A stretch of DNA of 33,726 nt, from NCBI GenBank assembly GCA_025934755.1, contig JAICWQ010000012.1, forward strand, positions 1 to 33,726. Direction: 5' to 3'. The notes beneath the pieces are model-generated. The model saw only the letters and a list, made by a program, of their open reading frames with translations, was not told the origin of the DNA and ran no database searches. Below, piece after piece: positions 1 through 7,763 of this stretch (the first letter of the stretch is position 1; every line of letters begins with the position of its first letter). The DNA is from Chthoniobacterales bacterium (GTDB lineage: Bacteria > Verrucomicrobiota > Verrucomicrobiia > Chthoniobacterales > UBA10450). The position numbers were made by a program, and so were the translations under genes.

Positions 1-29
1 CCGATGACGACGAAATCGTATTCCTTCAT
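1..29 (-). CDS. Start of a probable FAD/NAD(P)-binding oxidoreductase (partial)
   Basis: Only nine complete codons are visible, reading MKEYDFVVI followed by the first two bases of a Gly codon, before the window ends. A hydrophobic strand running into a glycine this close to the N-terminus is what a dinucleotide-binding Rossmann fold looks like (L-aspartate oxidase, thioredoxin reductase-like and many FAD enzymes begin this way). The ATG at 29-27 overlaps the TGA of panC (28-26) as ATGA, so the gene is very probably translated by coupling to panC. With an NAD- or FAD-type start next to a vitamin gene, nadB is one possibility, but the visible piece cannot decide the family. Confidence 0.5.
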
Positions 30-853
30 CCAAGTCGAATGTTGTCGATCAAGCGGGTCTTTCCAAAATAAACGGCAAGGACGAGCACTGAGTCGATTGC
101 AACATTATTGATAGGCTGAAGGGTGTTTGCATCGACCAGTTCAACATAATCGATCCGCGCGAGCGCAGCTGTGCCAATTGTGTCGCGAACAAGCTCGATA
201 ATCTCTCTCGCGGACTTTATCCCGGAATTTTTCGCCACCAACAGTGCTTTCCGCAAAACCGGCGCCTGTCTCCGTTCTTCCGGGCTCAAATACCCGTTGC
301 GCGAGCTGCATGCGAGTCCGTCCTCCTCCCGCACCGTCGGAACCGCGATGATGTCGATCGAATAATTCAAATCGCGCACCATTCGCCGAATGATTGCCAG
401 TTGTTGCAAATCCTTTTCGCCGAACACAGCAACATCTGGCTCCAAAATGTTGAACAGCTTCGCTACAACGGTGCAAACGCCGCGAAAATGACCGGGGCGG
501 GAGTTTCCTTCGAGCACATTTGATAGCGAATTCTCTTCCACAAAAACGGAGCGAGCATCGGCGTACATTTCCAACGCATTCGGCCTGAACAGCAGGTCGA
601 CGCCAGCCTCGCGACAGAATTCTTCGTCCTGCGCTTCCGGACGCGGATACCGTTCGTAATCGGTGCCGGGCTCGAATTGCAGTGGATTCACGAAAATGCT
701 GACAGCCACTTCGCCATCATTACCCGCCTGTTCGCGCGCGACTCGAATCAGCTCATGGTGGGCCTTGTGCAACGCGCCCATTGTCGGGACGAAGCTGCGG
801 CGCCTTGTTCCCTCGCGACGCGGAACGTTTGCAATCGTCGTTGCGATTCGCAT
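26..853 (-). CDS. panC: Pantothenate synthetase (pantoate--beta-alanine ligase)
   Basis: PanC joins pantoate and beta-alanine with ATP to make pantothenate, the last step of vitamin B5 synthesis before CoA; it is cytosolic. The 275 residues match the usual family length (about 280). The nucleotidyl-transferase HIGH-type motif is at residues 23-32 (PTMGALHKAH). The usual glycine between the two histidines is alanine here, a conservative change. Further family blocks are FVNPLQF, GRPGHFRG-like (SRPGHFRG), the ATP-site FGEKDLQQL and SSRNGYLSPEER. The N-terminus before PTMG is slightly shorter than usual. The start ATG at 853 is the only in-frame one close to the HIGH motif. It lies at the end of a leftward gene string and overlaps the next gene by four bases (ATGA). 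Assignment is secure. Confidence 0.96.
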   Translation of the reverse strand: MRIATTIANVPRREGTRRRSFVPTMGALHKAHHELIRVAREQAGNDGEVAVSIFVNPLQFEPGTDYERYPRPEAQDEEFCREAGVDLLFRPNALEMYADARSVFVEENSLSNVLEGNSRPGHFRGVCTVVAKLFNILEPDVAVFGEKDLQQLAIIRRMVRDLNYSIDIIAVPTVREEDGLACSSRNGYLSPEERRQAPVLRKALLVAKNSGIKSAREIIELVRDTIGTAALARIDYVELVDANTLQPINNVAIDSVLVLAVYFGKTRLIDNIRLG

Positions 854-995
854 GTCGCAACCATGAACTAGTCCGATGCGGCGCGCGAATTAGAAACAAA
901 CCGTCGCCCACCGAAACGCCAATCGCGAGGAGAAGCGAAGCGATGACAACTGCGACGCCCCGGACTGCGAAGGACGAGTGTTCGTGTTCGTTCAT
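753..995 (-). CDS. Possible small single-pass membrane protein overlapping panC
   Basis: An 80-codon frame starts at an ATG 55 bp after the methyltransferase stop and runs 101 bp into panC in another frame. Its first half looks protein-like: a short polar head (MNEHEHSSFAVR), then about 20 hydrophobic residues (GVAVVIASLLLAIGVSVGDG) and a basic stretch, which is the topology of a small inner-membrane protein. The second half is antisense-like, Arg/Asn-rich sequence encoded over panC and is not convincing. It fills an otherwise empty 197-bp gap in a same-strand gene string, which favours a gene. The overlap and lack of a known family argue against. Either a real short protein with a fortuitous tail, or noise. 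Confidence 0.3.
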   Translation of the reverse strand: MNEHEHSSFAVRGVAVVIASLLLAIGVSVGDGLFLIRAPHRTSSWLRHANRNDDCKRSASRGNKAPQLRPDNGRVAQGPP

Positions 996-1050
996 GACAG
1001 ATTTTCGCGCGAGTGCGCGATTTCTTTCGGAAAAAACCGCTCGCCAACGC

Positions 1051-1740
1051 CTATTGCAGCCAGATCGCCTGCCGGGCGAACCTGAAACTCCGGTGGCCGA
1101 AATTTTTCCAATCCGCGCGCTTGGCCAGCTCTTCCAGTTCGGAAAATGAAAATGCCCTCGCCACGGAAAGCCGGGCGTCGAACCTGGTCATTGGCTCACG
1201 AAAAATCGTAGCGGTCAAAAGATTGACCCCGATCGTTCCGAGCCAACCGCGTCGCAAATCCGAAACCAGGGCGAATTTTTGTGATAACTCGCGGCAACGA
1301 CGGAGCACGTGCACCGCATCCTCTTCGCTGAAATGATGAAGGGCCAGAGTGCAAAAGACGATGTCGTAAGGTTCGGACGTCTGCCACTCGAGAATGTTTT
1401 CGTTGAGGAAGGAAACGTTGGGATAATTGACGCTAAGTTTTCTCGCGATTTCGAGCGTCGCAGATTGTTGATCGATCGCATCGATCGAGACTTCGGCTCC
1501 GACGTCCCGCGCGTGGTCCGCGATCAGTCGCGGAATATCGCCCGAGCCGGTGGCAAGGTCGGCGACGCGCAGTCGGTCGCCGGGATGAATCCAGCGCCGC
1601 AGGAAAGAGGAAATCAGTGAATAGCTGCCGAACCAGCGGTTGAGCTTCCGAAGATTATCGAGATCACGTTCCAGTTCGTCGGAGACGGGCTGCGGCCGGT
1701 CCATCAACTCGAGCGTGGCCGGGTCGAATTGCCGGTTCAT
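1051..1740 (-). CDS. Class I SAM-dependent methyltransferase
   Basis: A 229-residue soluble protein with the Rossmann-type methyltransferase fold. Motif I is VADLATGSGDIPR (about residues 59-71), followed by an acidic ribose-binding strand (IDAIDQQ), the NENILEW loop, the motif IV/post-IV region YDIVFCTLALHHFSEED and a C-terminal substrate region. The HHF signature and length resemble UbiE/Methyltransf_11-type enzymes acting on small or isoprenoid-like molecules; the substrate cannot be read. It starts three bases before repeat copy A and follows the cupin gene. In related bacteria similar methyltransferases lie beside FAD-dependent reductases, and one may start at position 29 here, but that link is inference. 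Confidence 0.85.
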   Translation of the reverse strand: MNRQFDPATLELMDRPQPVSDELERDLDNLRKLNRWFGSYSLISSFLRRWIHPGDRLRVADLATGSGDIPRLIADHARDVGAEVSIDAIDQQSATLEIARKLSVNYPNVSFLNENILEWQTSEPYDIVFCTLALHHFSEEDAVHVLRRCRELSQKFALVSDLRRGWLGTIGVNLLTATIFREPMTRFDARLSVARAFSFSELEELAKRADWKNFGHRSFRFARQAIWLQ

Positions 1741-1742
1741 TC

Positions 1743-1798
1743 AGGTAGGGGCGATTGACCTCAATCGCCATGGCGGTTCGGTGAACCGCCGCTACCTA
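1743..1798. repeat. Cloverleaf palindromic repeat, copy A
   Basis: A 56-bp element with an outer inverted repeat (AGGTAG at the left, CTACCT at the right) enclosing two hairpins: GGCGATTGA/TCAATCGCC with a two-base loop, and GGCGGTTC/GAACCGCC with a three-base loop. Read on the minus strand it has the same order as copy D (21224-21279). It lies between the start of the methyltransferase (1740) and the cupin gene, and its right part is translated as the last 11-12 codons and stop of the cupin protein (stop at 1763-1761 inside a hairpin). Confidence 0.85.
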
Positions 1799-2528
1799 GA
1801 AATTTTCGCCAGGACGAAGGCAGTTCGGCAGTTTCGACCTCACTTGCGATTCGTCCTTCAAACTCCGGCAGAAAGGTAGTGCTCGTGCCGTAGACCATGA
1901 TCAAATCTTCGGACCCTTCGGCACGGATGGCGTGGGCCACGCCCGGCGGAATGACGATTCCAGCGTTGTCGCGACCGCGATGATTATCTCCGTCGACAAA
2001 GAAGCGCATGTTTCGTTCCGGAAGTCCGGCGCGAACGTCCCGCAAAAAGACTTCGGCCCGGCCCTGCAAGAAAAACATCACATCCCATTGCTCGCGATCA
2101 TAAGCGCGCAGGGCGTAGTTTTGCGGCTGGGTCACAAACAGACGGCGAAACCATTTCTCGGGAGTCGTATCGTCCGGAATGCTTGGCGGATGAATATGAA
2201 ATCCTTTGGCGCTGTTCGCGAACATGCGCGCGGCGGACCATTGTTTTGGCCGCAGCCCGATTTTGCCAAGAACTCCCTCCGACTCGCGGGCAAGCTCGCC
2301 AAAACTGCCGCGGTGGCGCTGGGCATGAATCGTCCTCGGAAAAATCTCGACCCCCGGAATCCAAGCTTTTTTCAACTCGGTCTTGCTGCGAGGGGCGACG
2401 ATTTCACCAGCGTCCACGCCTGAATCCGAAATCCGCTGCGCAAGCGAGCCGGATTTGTAATCGCGTGAGGCAAGCGACTTTCTCGCGCGTTCGTTCAAGC
2501 CGAGCCACAAATCCTTTTTCATTTTCAT
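1761..2528 (-). CDS. RmlC-like cupin family protein (dTDP-sugar epimerase-like)
   Basis: A 255-residue protein whose centre resembles the dTDP-4-dehydrorhamnose 3,5-epimerase/RmlC jelly roll: IPGVEIFPRTIHAQRHRGSFGE near residue 57, then FHIHPPSIPDD, a strand-rich middle (WDVMFFLQGRAEVFLRDVR) and the IPPGVAHAI cupin turn near residue 200. The N-terminal 50 residues are an extra basic/polar extension. Function is likely sugar-nucleotide or small-molecule binding; epimerase activity is not proven. The last residues (GSGGSPNRHGD) and the stop codon come from repeat copy A, so the native C-terminus was probably replaced or extended by the repeat. Upstream, 120 bp separate it from the divergent acyltransferase-heptosyltransferase gene, and promoters for both should lie there. 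Confidence 0.65.
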   Translation of the reverse strand: MKMKKDLWLGLNERARKSLASRDYKSGSLAQRISDSGVDAGEIVAPRSKTELKKAWIPGVEIFPRTIHAQRHRGSFGELARESEGVLGKIGLRPKQWSAARMFANSAKGFHIHPPSIPDDTTPEKWFRRLFVTQPQNYALRAYDREQWDVMFFLQGRAEVFLRDVRAGLPERNMRFFVDGDNHRGRDNAGIVIPPGVAHAIRAEGSEDLIMVYGTSTTFLPEFEGRIASEVETAELPSSWRKFLGSGGSPNRHGD

Positions 2529-2648
2529 CTACCGGAGCCGCTTACATGCCTAACGAAGCTGCCCTGTTACGGCCAGATTATATTTCATTGCAGGGGCGGT
2601 CGTGCAAATTTACGCTGTGGCGCGTCGGCGGGCGCTTGGCCGAGATTC

Positions 2649-4550
2649 ATGCTCGAGTATTTTGTTTACCTTATCTACCGGACAGGCTTTGCCCTGATCA
2701 GCCTTTTGCCGTTGCGAGCCGCGTTCGCCCTGGGAAAGGCACTTGGTCTTTGCGCCTGGGTCGTTCTGGGGAAATACCGGCGCCTGGCATTCCGCAACAT
2801 CGAGATTGCGTTCGGCGCGGAGAAATCCCGTCGCGAAATGCGCGGCCTGGTTCGGCGGCATTTTCAACGGCTGGGCTCCAATCTCCTTTGTACGGTGAAG
2901 CTGATGCGAATGTCCCCCGACCAAATCCTCCAAAACGTCACCGTGGAAAACATAGAGGCGATGGCCCGGGAATTTCGGGCAGGGACGCCGGTCGTGCTCG
3001 TGTTGAGTCATCTGGGCACTTGGGAGCTGTTTGCGCCGTTGATGCCGAAGTTCGTCGGTTTCGTTCGCAACTCGAGCGTATATCAAAAACTCGGCAATCG
3101 CTTCATTGACGCCCACGTCCGAGCGAGCCGAAGCCGCACTGGACTCGAGCTGTTCGATCGGCGGGAAGGATTCCAACCCGTGATCGACCTGCTGCGATCC
3201 GGCGGCGGCGTTGGAATCCTGAGCGACCAACACGCTGGCGATCAGGGAATCTGGACCCCCTTTTTCGGGAAACTCGCATCCACTTCACCTCTGCCAGCAT
3301 TGCTTGCCAAACGAAGTCGCGCTGCGTTGATCGCGGCTGCGGTTTACACAACCGGAACGGCCCGCTGGCGAATGGTTTTCACCGAGCGCTTCGATATTCC
3401 AGGCGGTTCGGTCGAGGCCCTCACTTCGAAGATAAATGAAATTATCGAACAACAGATCCGCCACGCGCCCGAAGACGGCTTCTGGGTGCACAACCGGTGG
3501 AAAACGCCGCGCCCGAATTTCCTTCTCAATCGCTACAAACGCGGAATTTATGTGCCAAAGGAGGTCCCGGCCGAAAAACTGAAGCCGTTTCGGATTTTGA
3601 TTCGAAGCAGCAACTGGCTCGGCGACGCTGTAATGAGCGTTCCGGCGGTGCGCGCGCTCAAAAAGGGACGTCCCGATGCCCACGTCATCGTTCTCACTCC
3701 CGAAAAACTCGTCCCGATGTGGAAATTGATTTCGGAAGTCGACGAACTTCTGCCGCTGCCCGGTAAATCCGTTTTCGCTGCGATGCGCCTGGTCAGGAAG
3801 CATTCACCCTTCGATGCGGCAATTCTGTTTCCTAATTCGCTCCGCTCTGCGCTAGAAGTCGCGTTTATTCCCCGCAAGGCAGGATATCGGGGACGCGCGC
3901 GGGCCTGGTTGTTAGATCAAATCGTGCGCGAGCGGCGTCGGCCGGGCCCACTCGAGCATCATGCCCGACGTTTTCTTCGGATCGCGGCCGATTGCGGCGC
4001 CGACGTCGACTTGGAAAATAAACTCGAACTTTCAATCGAACCTCAAACGTCGAACCTCAAACATCGAACCGCTCTTGGTCTTTGCCCGGGCGCTGAGTAC
4101 GGACCCGCCAAACGATGGTTGCCGGAGCAGTTTGCTGAGGCTGCAGCGCTAATATCAAATGGATCGGACGCAAAATGGATCTTGTTCGGAACCAAGAACG
4201 ATCTGCCAGTTGGAGAAACCATCGCCGCCAAACTCGGTGGCAAGTGCGTCAATCGTGTCGGCCAAACCACCCTGGACGAATTGATTTCGGAATTGCGGGA
4301 ATGCCGCGCGCTTCTGACCAACGATACAGGCACCATGCACTTGGCGGCCCTTCTCGGAATCCCAGTGGTGGCAATTTTCGGTTCAACTGAGCCACAGTTG
4401 ACCGGACCACTCGGAGAAAATCATCTTGTCGTCCGGCACCACGTCGAGTGCAGCCCCTGTTTCCTCCGTGAATGTCCGATCGATTTTCGGTGCATGAAGG
4501 AAGTTACGACCCAGGAAGTTGTCAATGCGATGAAGTCGATCGTACAATGA
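2649..4550 (+). CDS. Fused lipid A-type acyltransferase and GT9 heptosyltransferase
   Basis: One 633-residue frame joins two LPS enzymes. Residues 1-300 are an LpxL/HtrB-like lysophospholipid acyltransferase: N-terminal membrane anchor, the catalytic H-x4-E motif at 121-126 (HLGTWE), the LSDQHAGDQGIW block at 191-202 and HNRWKT at 281-286. Residues 313-633 are a GT9 ADP-heptose:LPS heptosyltransferase (WaaF-like): IRSSNWLGDAVMS at 318-330, the donor-site run NDTGTMHLAALLG at 558-570, FGSTEP, and the Cys-rich CSPCFLRECP of heptosyltransferase II. The inferred role is to acylate lipid A and add core heptose at the inner membrane. A 7-nt repeat tract encodes residues 462-474 between the GT lobes. 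The gene overlaps the thioesterase start (ATGA). Confidence 0.9.
   Translation: MLEYFVYLIYRTGFALISLLPLRAAFALGKALGLCAWVVLGKYRRLAFRNIEIAFGAEKSRREMRGLVRRHFQRLGSNLLCTVKLMRMSPDQILQNVTVENIEAMAREFRAGTPVVLVLSHLGTWELFAPLMPKFVGFVRNSSVYQKLGNRFIDAHVRASRSRTGLELFDRREGFQPVIDLLRSGGGVGILSDQHAGDQGIWTPFFGKLASTSPLPALLAKRSRAALIAAAVYTTGTARWRMVFTERFDIPGGSVEALTSKINEIIEQQIRHAPEDGFWVHNRWKTPRPNFLLNRYKRGIYVPKEVPAEKLKPFRILIRSSNWLGDAVMSVPAVRALKKGRPDAHVIVLTPEKLVPMWKLISEVDELLPLPGKSVFAAMRLVRKHSPFDAAILFPNSLRSALEVAFIPRKAGYRGRARAWLLDQIVRERRRPGPLEHHARRFLRIAADCGADVDLENKLELSIEPQTSNLKHRTALGLCPGAEYGPAKRWLPEQFAEAAALISNGSDAKWILFGTKNDLPVGETIAAKLGGKCVNRVGQTTLDELISELRECRALLTNDTGTMHLAALLGIPVVAIFGSTEPQLTGPLGENHLVVRHHVECSPCFLRECPIDFRCMKEVTTQEVVNAMKSIVQ
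4036..4070. repeat. In-frame 7-nt tandem repeat in the heptosyltransferase domain
   Basis: Five consecutive heptads: TCGAACC, TCAAACG, TCGAACC, TCAAACA, TCGAACC. They code for a hydrophilic SIEPQTSNLKHR stretch. Weaker heptad-like sequence extends upstream to about 4020. The unit type matches other 7-nt tracts in the window. Confidence 0.8.
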
Positions 4551-4960
4551 ATTCGAAACGGCCGCGCATCCGCACCGAACTGCAGGTCATGTTCTTCGAT
4601 ACCGATTCGGGCGGCGTGGTCTCAAACATCGCCTACCTCCGATTCATCGAGATCGCGCGCACCGCGCTCGCAGAGGAACTCGGATTGCGGCTAAGCGAAA
4701 TGGAGCAGACAAGGCGATATCCCGCGGTGGTTCGCACTGAGATCGATTATCGGCGTCCGGGAAAAGTTGGCGATCGCCTCGTGATTGAAGGGTGGCTGGA
4801 CAAAGTGGAGCGGGTACGTTTCTGGTGCGGGTATCGAATCACCCGTCCGGCGGATGATGTTTTGATCGCCGAATGCCGGCAAATGGTTGCGCTGGTGCAG
4901 ATGCCGCAAGGCAAACCCATCCGGTTGCCGGAACATTGGAGTAAATATCGGGACGAGTAA
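4547..4960 (+). CDS. Hotdog-fold acyl-CoA thioesterase, YbgC/4-HBT type
   Basis: A 137-residue single hotdog domain. The helix-start signature FFDTDSGGVVSNIAYLRFIE near residues 16-35 is that of 4-hydroxybenzoyl-CoA/YbgC thioesterases, with the acidic residue expected for catalysis. EIDYRRPGKVGD and the later beta-strands complete the fold, and the length is typical. It hydrolyses an acyl-CoA or acyl-ACP thioester in the cytosol; the substrate is unknown. The chosen ATG at 4547 overlaps the preceding TGA (ATGA), and a longer frame from 4472 would lie inside the upstream gene. It sits between the lipid A acyltransferase/heptosyltransferase and a GT-C enzyme, so a role in envelope lipid supply is plausible. 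Confidence 0.88.
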   Translation: MNSKRPRIRTELQVMFFDTDSGGVVSNIAYLRFIEIARTALAEELGLRLSEMEQTRRYPAVVRTEIDYRRPGKVGDRLVIEGWLDKVERVRFWCGYRITRPADDVLIAECRQMVALVQMPQGKPIRLPEHWSKYRDE

Positions 4961-4963
4961 GCG

Positions 4964-6742
4964 ATGACCGCGGGCGCGCGAACATTCACGATCGAGGATG
5001 CGCTGCTGGAACCGCCGGCATTGCGGCCACCGCCCCTCCGTCACTTCTTGTTCGTTTGTTTGGTCGCGCTCGCCGCCCTTGTCCATTTGACGACGATCAG
5101 TTGGAGCGATCTTTATAATCACACGGAGGGCCAATATGCGGGCGCCGCTCGCGAAATGCTGGAAGGCCACCAATTGCTTTGGCCAACCAACGACGGTTTA
5201 CCAAGGTTGCCCAAACCACCGCTGCTCTACTGGCTGATTATCGCTTCGTTCAAGATTTTCGGCGTCAATGCCGCGGCCGCTCGCCTGCCGATTGCCGGGG
5301 CGATGATTGCGTCGGTCGCGCTTACGTTCCTGATCGGGGAAAAATTATCGGATTACCGGCGGGGATTCTTTGCCGGGCTGATTTATCTCTGCTGCTGCGG
5401 CACGGCCATCCTCGGGCGCATTCTGATGCCCGAGCCGCTGTTTAGCGCATTCATCGCTGGTGCGATTTTTTGCGGTATTTGCGGTTATCAGCGCCGGCCC
5501 AGGCGCAGTTGGTGGTTTCTGGGAGTGTGGGTCTGTTGCGCCCTGGCTTGCCTGACCAAAAGTTTGCTCGGTCTGATTTACCCGGTGACCATTTTCCTTT
5601 TGCTTTCGGCGTTTTATCGCGAAGCCCGGATTCGTTTCGCCCCCCTCTTCCATTGGTCCTACGCGGTCATATTTGTTTTGCTCGTTGTGCCTTGGTACGT
5701 CGCAACCGAACTGCATTTCCCGGGCTTTTTGCGCGAGCTCTTGCACGTGGAATGGATTGGTCATCTTCGCTCGTTTTCAAGCGTTGCCGAAAGTGATAAC
5801 GGAGTCCCTCGATTCCAATTTGTCTGGATGCACCTGGTTTGGTGGTTTCCCTGGTCGATTGCAATTGTGCCGGCCGCGATTGCGGGGTGGCGAAAAGTCC
5901 TCCGACCCTACGAACTTGCGTTTGCCGAAGCTTTGCCGTTGACCTGGATGGCTGTCGTTTTCTTGCCCCTCCTCGTTATCGGACAACGGCAGGACTATTA
6001 TTCGATGAGCATGTGGTGCGCGTTCGCGATTTTTGCTGCCACCGCATGGGAACGGCTCTCAAATCGATGGCAGCTCGCCGGCGCAGCAACCGTCGGATTC
6101 ATCGGAATCATCCTCGGACTACTTTCGCGAGCCCAACCGCGATTTGAGCCAACAAGCGAAACGGCAACGAGCAGTTGGACCGCGTGGGATGCGCTGGAAA
6201 TGCTGCCCGCCTCTGCGTGGCCGGATCTGAAACGGATGGTCCAAATCATTGCCGTTTCACTCATCGTCGGTTCCACCATCGCTGTTTATTTTGCCGCCAG
6301 GAATCGCCCCCGACTTTGCCTGACCGCCCTGGCGATCGCGATGGTTCCGATTTCCCTGTCGTTAGCAGACGGGATCGCGCGACTGGCGCCGCAATTTTCC
6401 CTGGCTAGCGTGGGTCGCGTTCTCGAGAGCAGGCTCACCCCCAACGATGCCGTCGTTTATGAAGGGGACCTCGATGACGCCAGCAGCCTGATCTTTTATT
6501 TGCACCGCAGATTTTATTTGGTGAATCAACCGCGAAACGACGAGATGCACATCACGGGTGGGCGCGACATTTCGGTTACTGAAGACGCCATTTTGCGCCG
6601 CTGGAGTGATCCGCAGGGGATTTATTTGATCATCCGGGAAGAACGGATTCCTCATTGGCAACAGCTTCTGACCGACCGTTTCCACATTTACCATCAGGTC
6701 GCAACGTCAGGGGATCACGTGGTCCTGACCAACCAGTTGTGA
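4964..6742 (+). CDS. GT-C glycosyltransferase, ArnT/PMT (family 39/83) type
   Basis: A 592-residue integral membrane protein. After a short cytosolic head and first membrane segment (about residues 28-46) comes the large periplasmic loop with the GT39/ArnT acidic motif ([20 protein letters not shown]55) and the lipid-carrier motif KPPLLYW at 84-90. About ten more membrane segments follow, then a soluble C-terminal part after about residue 480 ([16 protein letters not shown]). Such enzymes transfer a sugar from a polyprenyl-phosphate carrier to lipid A, protein or another acceptor at the periplasmic face. Three bases separate it from the thioesterase stop, so it is part of that operon. It may modify the same LPS that the upstream fusion builds; the sugar is not predictable. 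Confidence 0.85.
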   Translation: MTAGARTFTIEDALLEPPALRPPPLRHFLFVCLVALAALVHLTTISWSDLYNHTEGQYAGAAREMLEGHQLLWPTNDGLPRLPKPPLLYWLIIASFKIFGVNAAAARLPIAGAMIASVALTFLIGEKLSDYRRGFFAGLIYLCCCGTAILGRILMPEPLFSAFIAGAIFCGICGYQRRPRRSWWFLGVWVCCALACLTKSLLGLIYPVTIFLLLSAFYREARIRFAPLFHWSYAVIFVLLVVPWYVATELHFPGFLRELLHVEWIGHLRSFSSVAESDNGVPRFQFVWMHLVWWFPWSIAIVPAAIAGWRKVLRPYELAFAEALPLTWMAVVFLPLLVIGQRQDYYSMSMWCAFAIFAATAWERLSNRWQLAGAATVGFIGIILGLLSRAQPRFEPTSETATSSWTAWDALEMLPASAWPDLKRMVQIIAVSLIVGSTIAVYFAARNRPRLCLTALAIAMVPISLSLADGIARLAPQFSLASVGRVLESRLTPNDAVVYEGDLDDASSLIFYLHRRFYLVNQPRNDEMHITGGRDISVTEDAILRRWSDPQGIYLIIREERIPHWQQLLTDRFHIYHQVATSGDHVVLTNQL

Positions 6743-6810
6743 TCGCCCCGCGAGCTAGGATTTGAAAATCGCCAGCTTCACGCTAGCTTGGGCGCTCATT
6801 GCCCAACATT

Positions 6811-6966
6811 ATGTCTCAGCATCGCAGTCTTAGAGGAACCAGCACAATCGTCGCCAAGCGCAACGTGCTGAAGCGTTTCGAGCGGGTCGAGCTGCTCAAA
6901 AAGCGCGGCCAATGGAAAGACGGCCGCAAGGTTATCGGTCTACCCAAGACGAAGCCGGACGCGTAA
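6811..6966 (+). CDS. Small basic protein of the Verrucomicrobia/Chlamydia family
   Basis: A 51-residue, strongly basic protein that starts MSQHRSLRGTSTIVAKRNVL and continues with KRFERVELLKKRG and a KVIGLPKTK tail. It belongs, as I recall it, to the small basic protein family (TIGR04137) found across Verrucomicrobia and Chlamydiae. Its size and charge resemble small ribosomal or RNA-binding proteins; its exact role is not established. It is the best lineage marker in the window. No good Shine-Dalgarno sequence is seen before the ATG. An inverted heptad-repeat hairpin begins seven bases after the TAA and may act as its terminator. Confidence 0.85.
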   Translation: MSQHRSLRGTSTIVAKRNVLKRFERVELLKKRGQWKDGRKVIGLPKTKPDA

Positions 6967-6972
6967 TCGGAA

Positions 6973-7020
6973 AGTTGAGAGATGAGAGTTCTCTCCGCTT
7001 TGGCCTCTCAACTCTCAACT
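6973..7020. repeat. Inverted heptad-repeat hairpin behind the small basic protein gene
   Basis: Left arm 6973-6988 (AGTTGAGAGATGAGAG) and right arm 7005-7020 (CTCTCAACTCTCAACT) pair over 16 bp with one mismatch around a 16-nt loop. Each arm is two 7-nt units (CTCTCAA type). It could serve as an intrinsic-type terminator, though no T-run follows, and it shares the tandem-heptad design of other tracts in the window. Confidence 0.75.
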
Positions 7021-7043
7021 AACGATTATCAACCGGTTCACCC

Positions 7044-7763
7044 ATGAGGCTGAACCGTTTTCTCGCCGCCGCGGGTGTTGCATCCCGGCGCAAATGCGAC
7101 GAACTCATCGCCACGGGGCGGGTCACAATCAACGGCCGCGTTTGCACTGATTTCAGCACGCAACCGGATGAGCGCGATCATGTCAAAGTCGACGGTAAAC
7201 TTGTGCATGCCGAGCGGACATTGACGATCGCGATGCACAAACCGGCGGGATTCGTATCAACTCACGGCGATCCCCATGCGCGTGACACGATTTTCGACTT
7301 GTTACCGCAAAAATTCCCGCGCCTTTTCAACATCGGGCGTCTGGATGCGCAAAGCGAAGGCCTTCTTCTGCTAACCAACGACGGCGATCTCGCGCAACAG
7401 TTGACCCACCCGCGCCACAAAGTTGAGAAAGAATACGAAGTCGTCTTGGACCGAGCTTGGGACAATGCCCTCGGGCAAAAATTGTTGCGAGGAATCGTCC
7501 TCGATGGAAAACGCGCCCGGATTTCGCGACTACACTCAATCGGGCCAACTCGGCTTCGAGTCGTTTTGCATCAGGGACTGAATCAGCAAATCCGGCGAAT
7601 GTTTTATGCAGTCGGGTACGAAGTGAAACGGTTGGTGCGCGTCCGGGTTGGAAACTTGCGTCTCGGCAGCTTGCCACGAGGAGAGTGGCGAATGTTAACA
7701 AAGGACGAACTCGGCATCCTGACGCGACCTCAAAAAATAGCCGGGGGCCGGGACAGAAGATAA
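7044..7763 (+). CDS. rRNA pseudouridine synthase, RsuA/RluB/RluE/RluF family
   Basis: Isomerises a uridine in rRNA to pseudouridine. Residues 1-48 are an S4 RNA-binding domain (MRLNRFLAAAGVASRRKCDELI, GRVTINGRV). The catalytic domain carries MHKPAGFVST at 64-73 and the active-site motif GRLDAQSEGLLLLTNDG with catalytic Asp101. The GLNQQIRRMF block near 185 is typical of RluB/RsuA. The length (239) fits. Which rRNA position is modified cannot be told; RluB-like 23S specificity is likely from the LNQQIRRM sequence. Its last 34 bp overlap the convergent DUF2752 gene, so the basic RPQKIAGGRDRR tail is encoded over that gene's 3' end. Confidence 0.92.
   Translation: MRLNRFLAAAGVASRRKCDELIATGRVTINGRVCTDFSTQPDERDHVKVDGKLVHAERTLTIAMHKPAGFVSTHGDPHARDTIFDLLPQKFPRLFNIGRLDAQSEGLLLLTNDGDLAQQLTHPRHKVEKEYEVVLDRAWDNALGQKLLRGIVLDGKRARISRLHSIGPTRLRVVLHQGLNQQIRRMFYAVGYEVKRLVRVRVGNLRLGSLPRGEWRMLTKDELGILTRPQKIAGGRDRR

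Noticed and set aside
1932-2423. 163-codon open frame on the plus strand
   Set aside because: Antisense of the cupin gene, with no recognisable motif; explained by GC-rich codon use.
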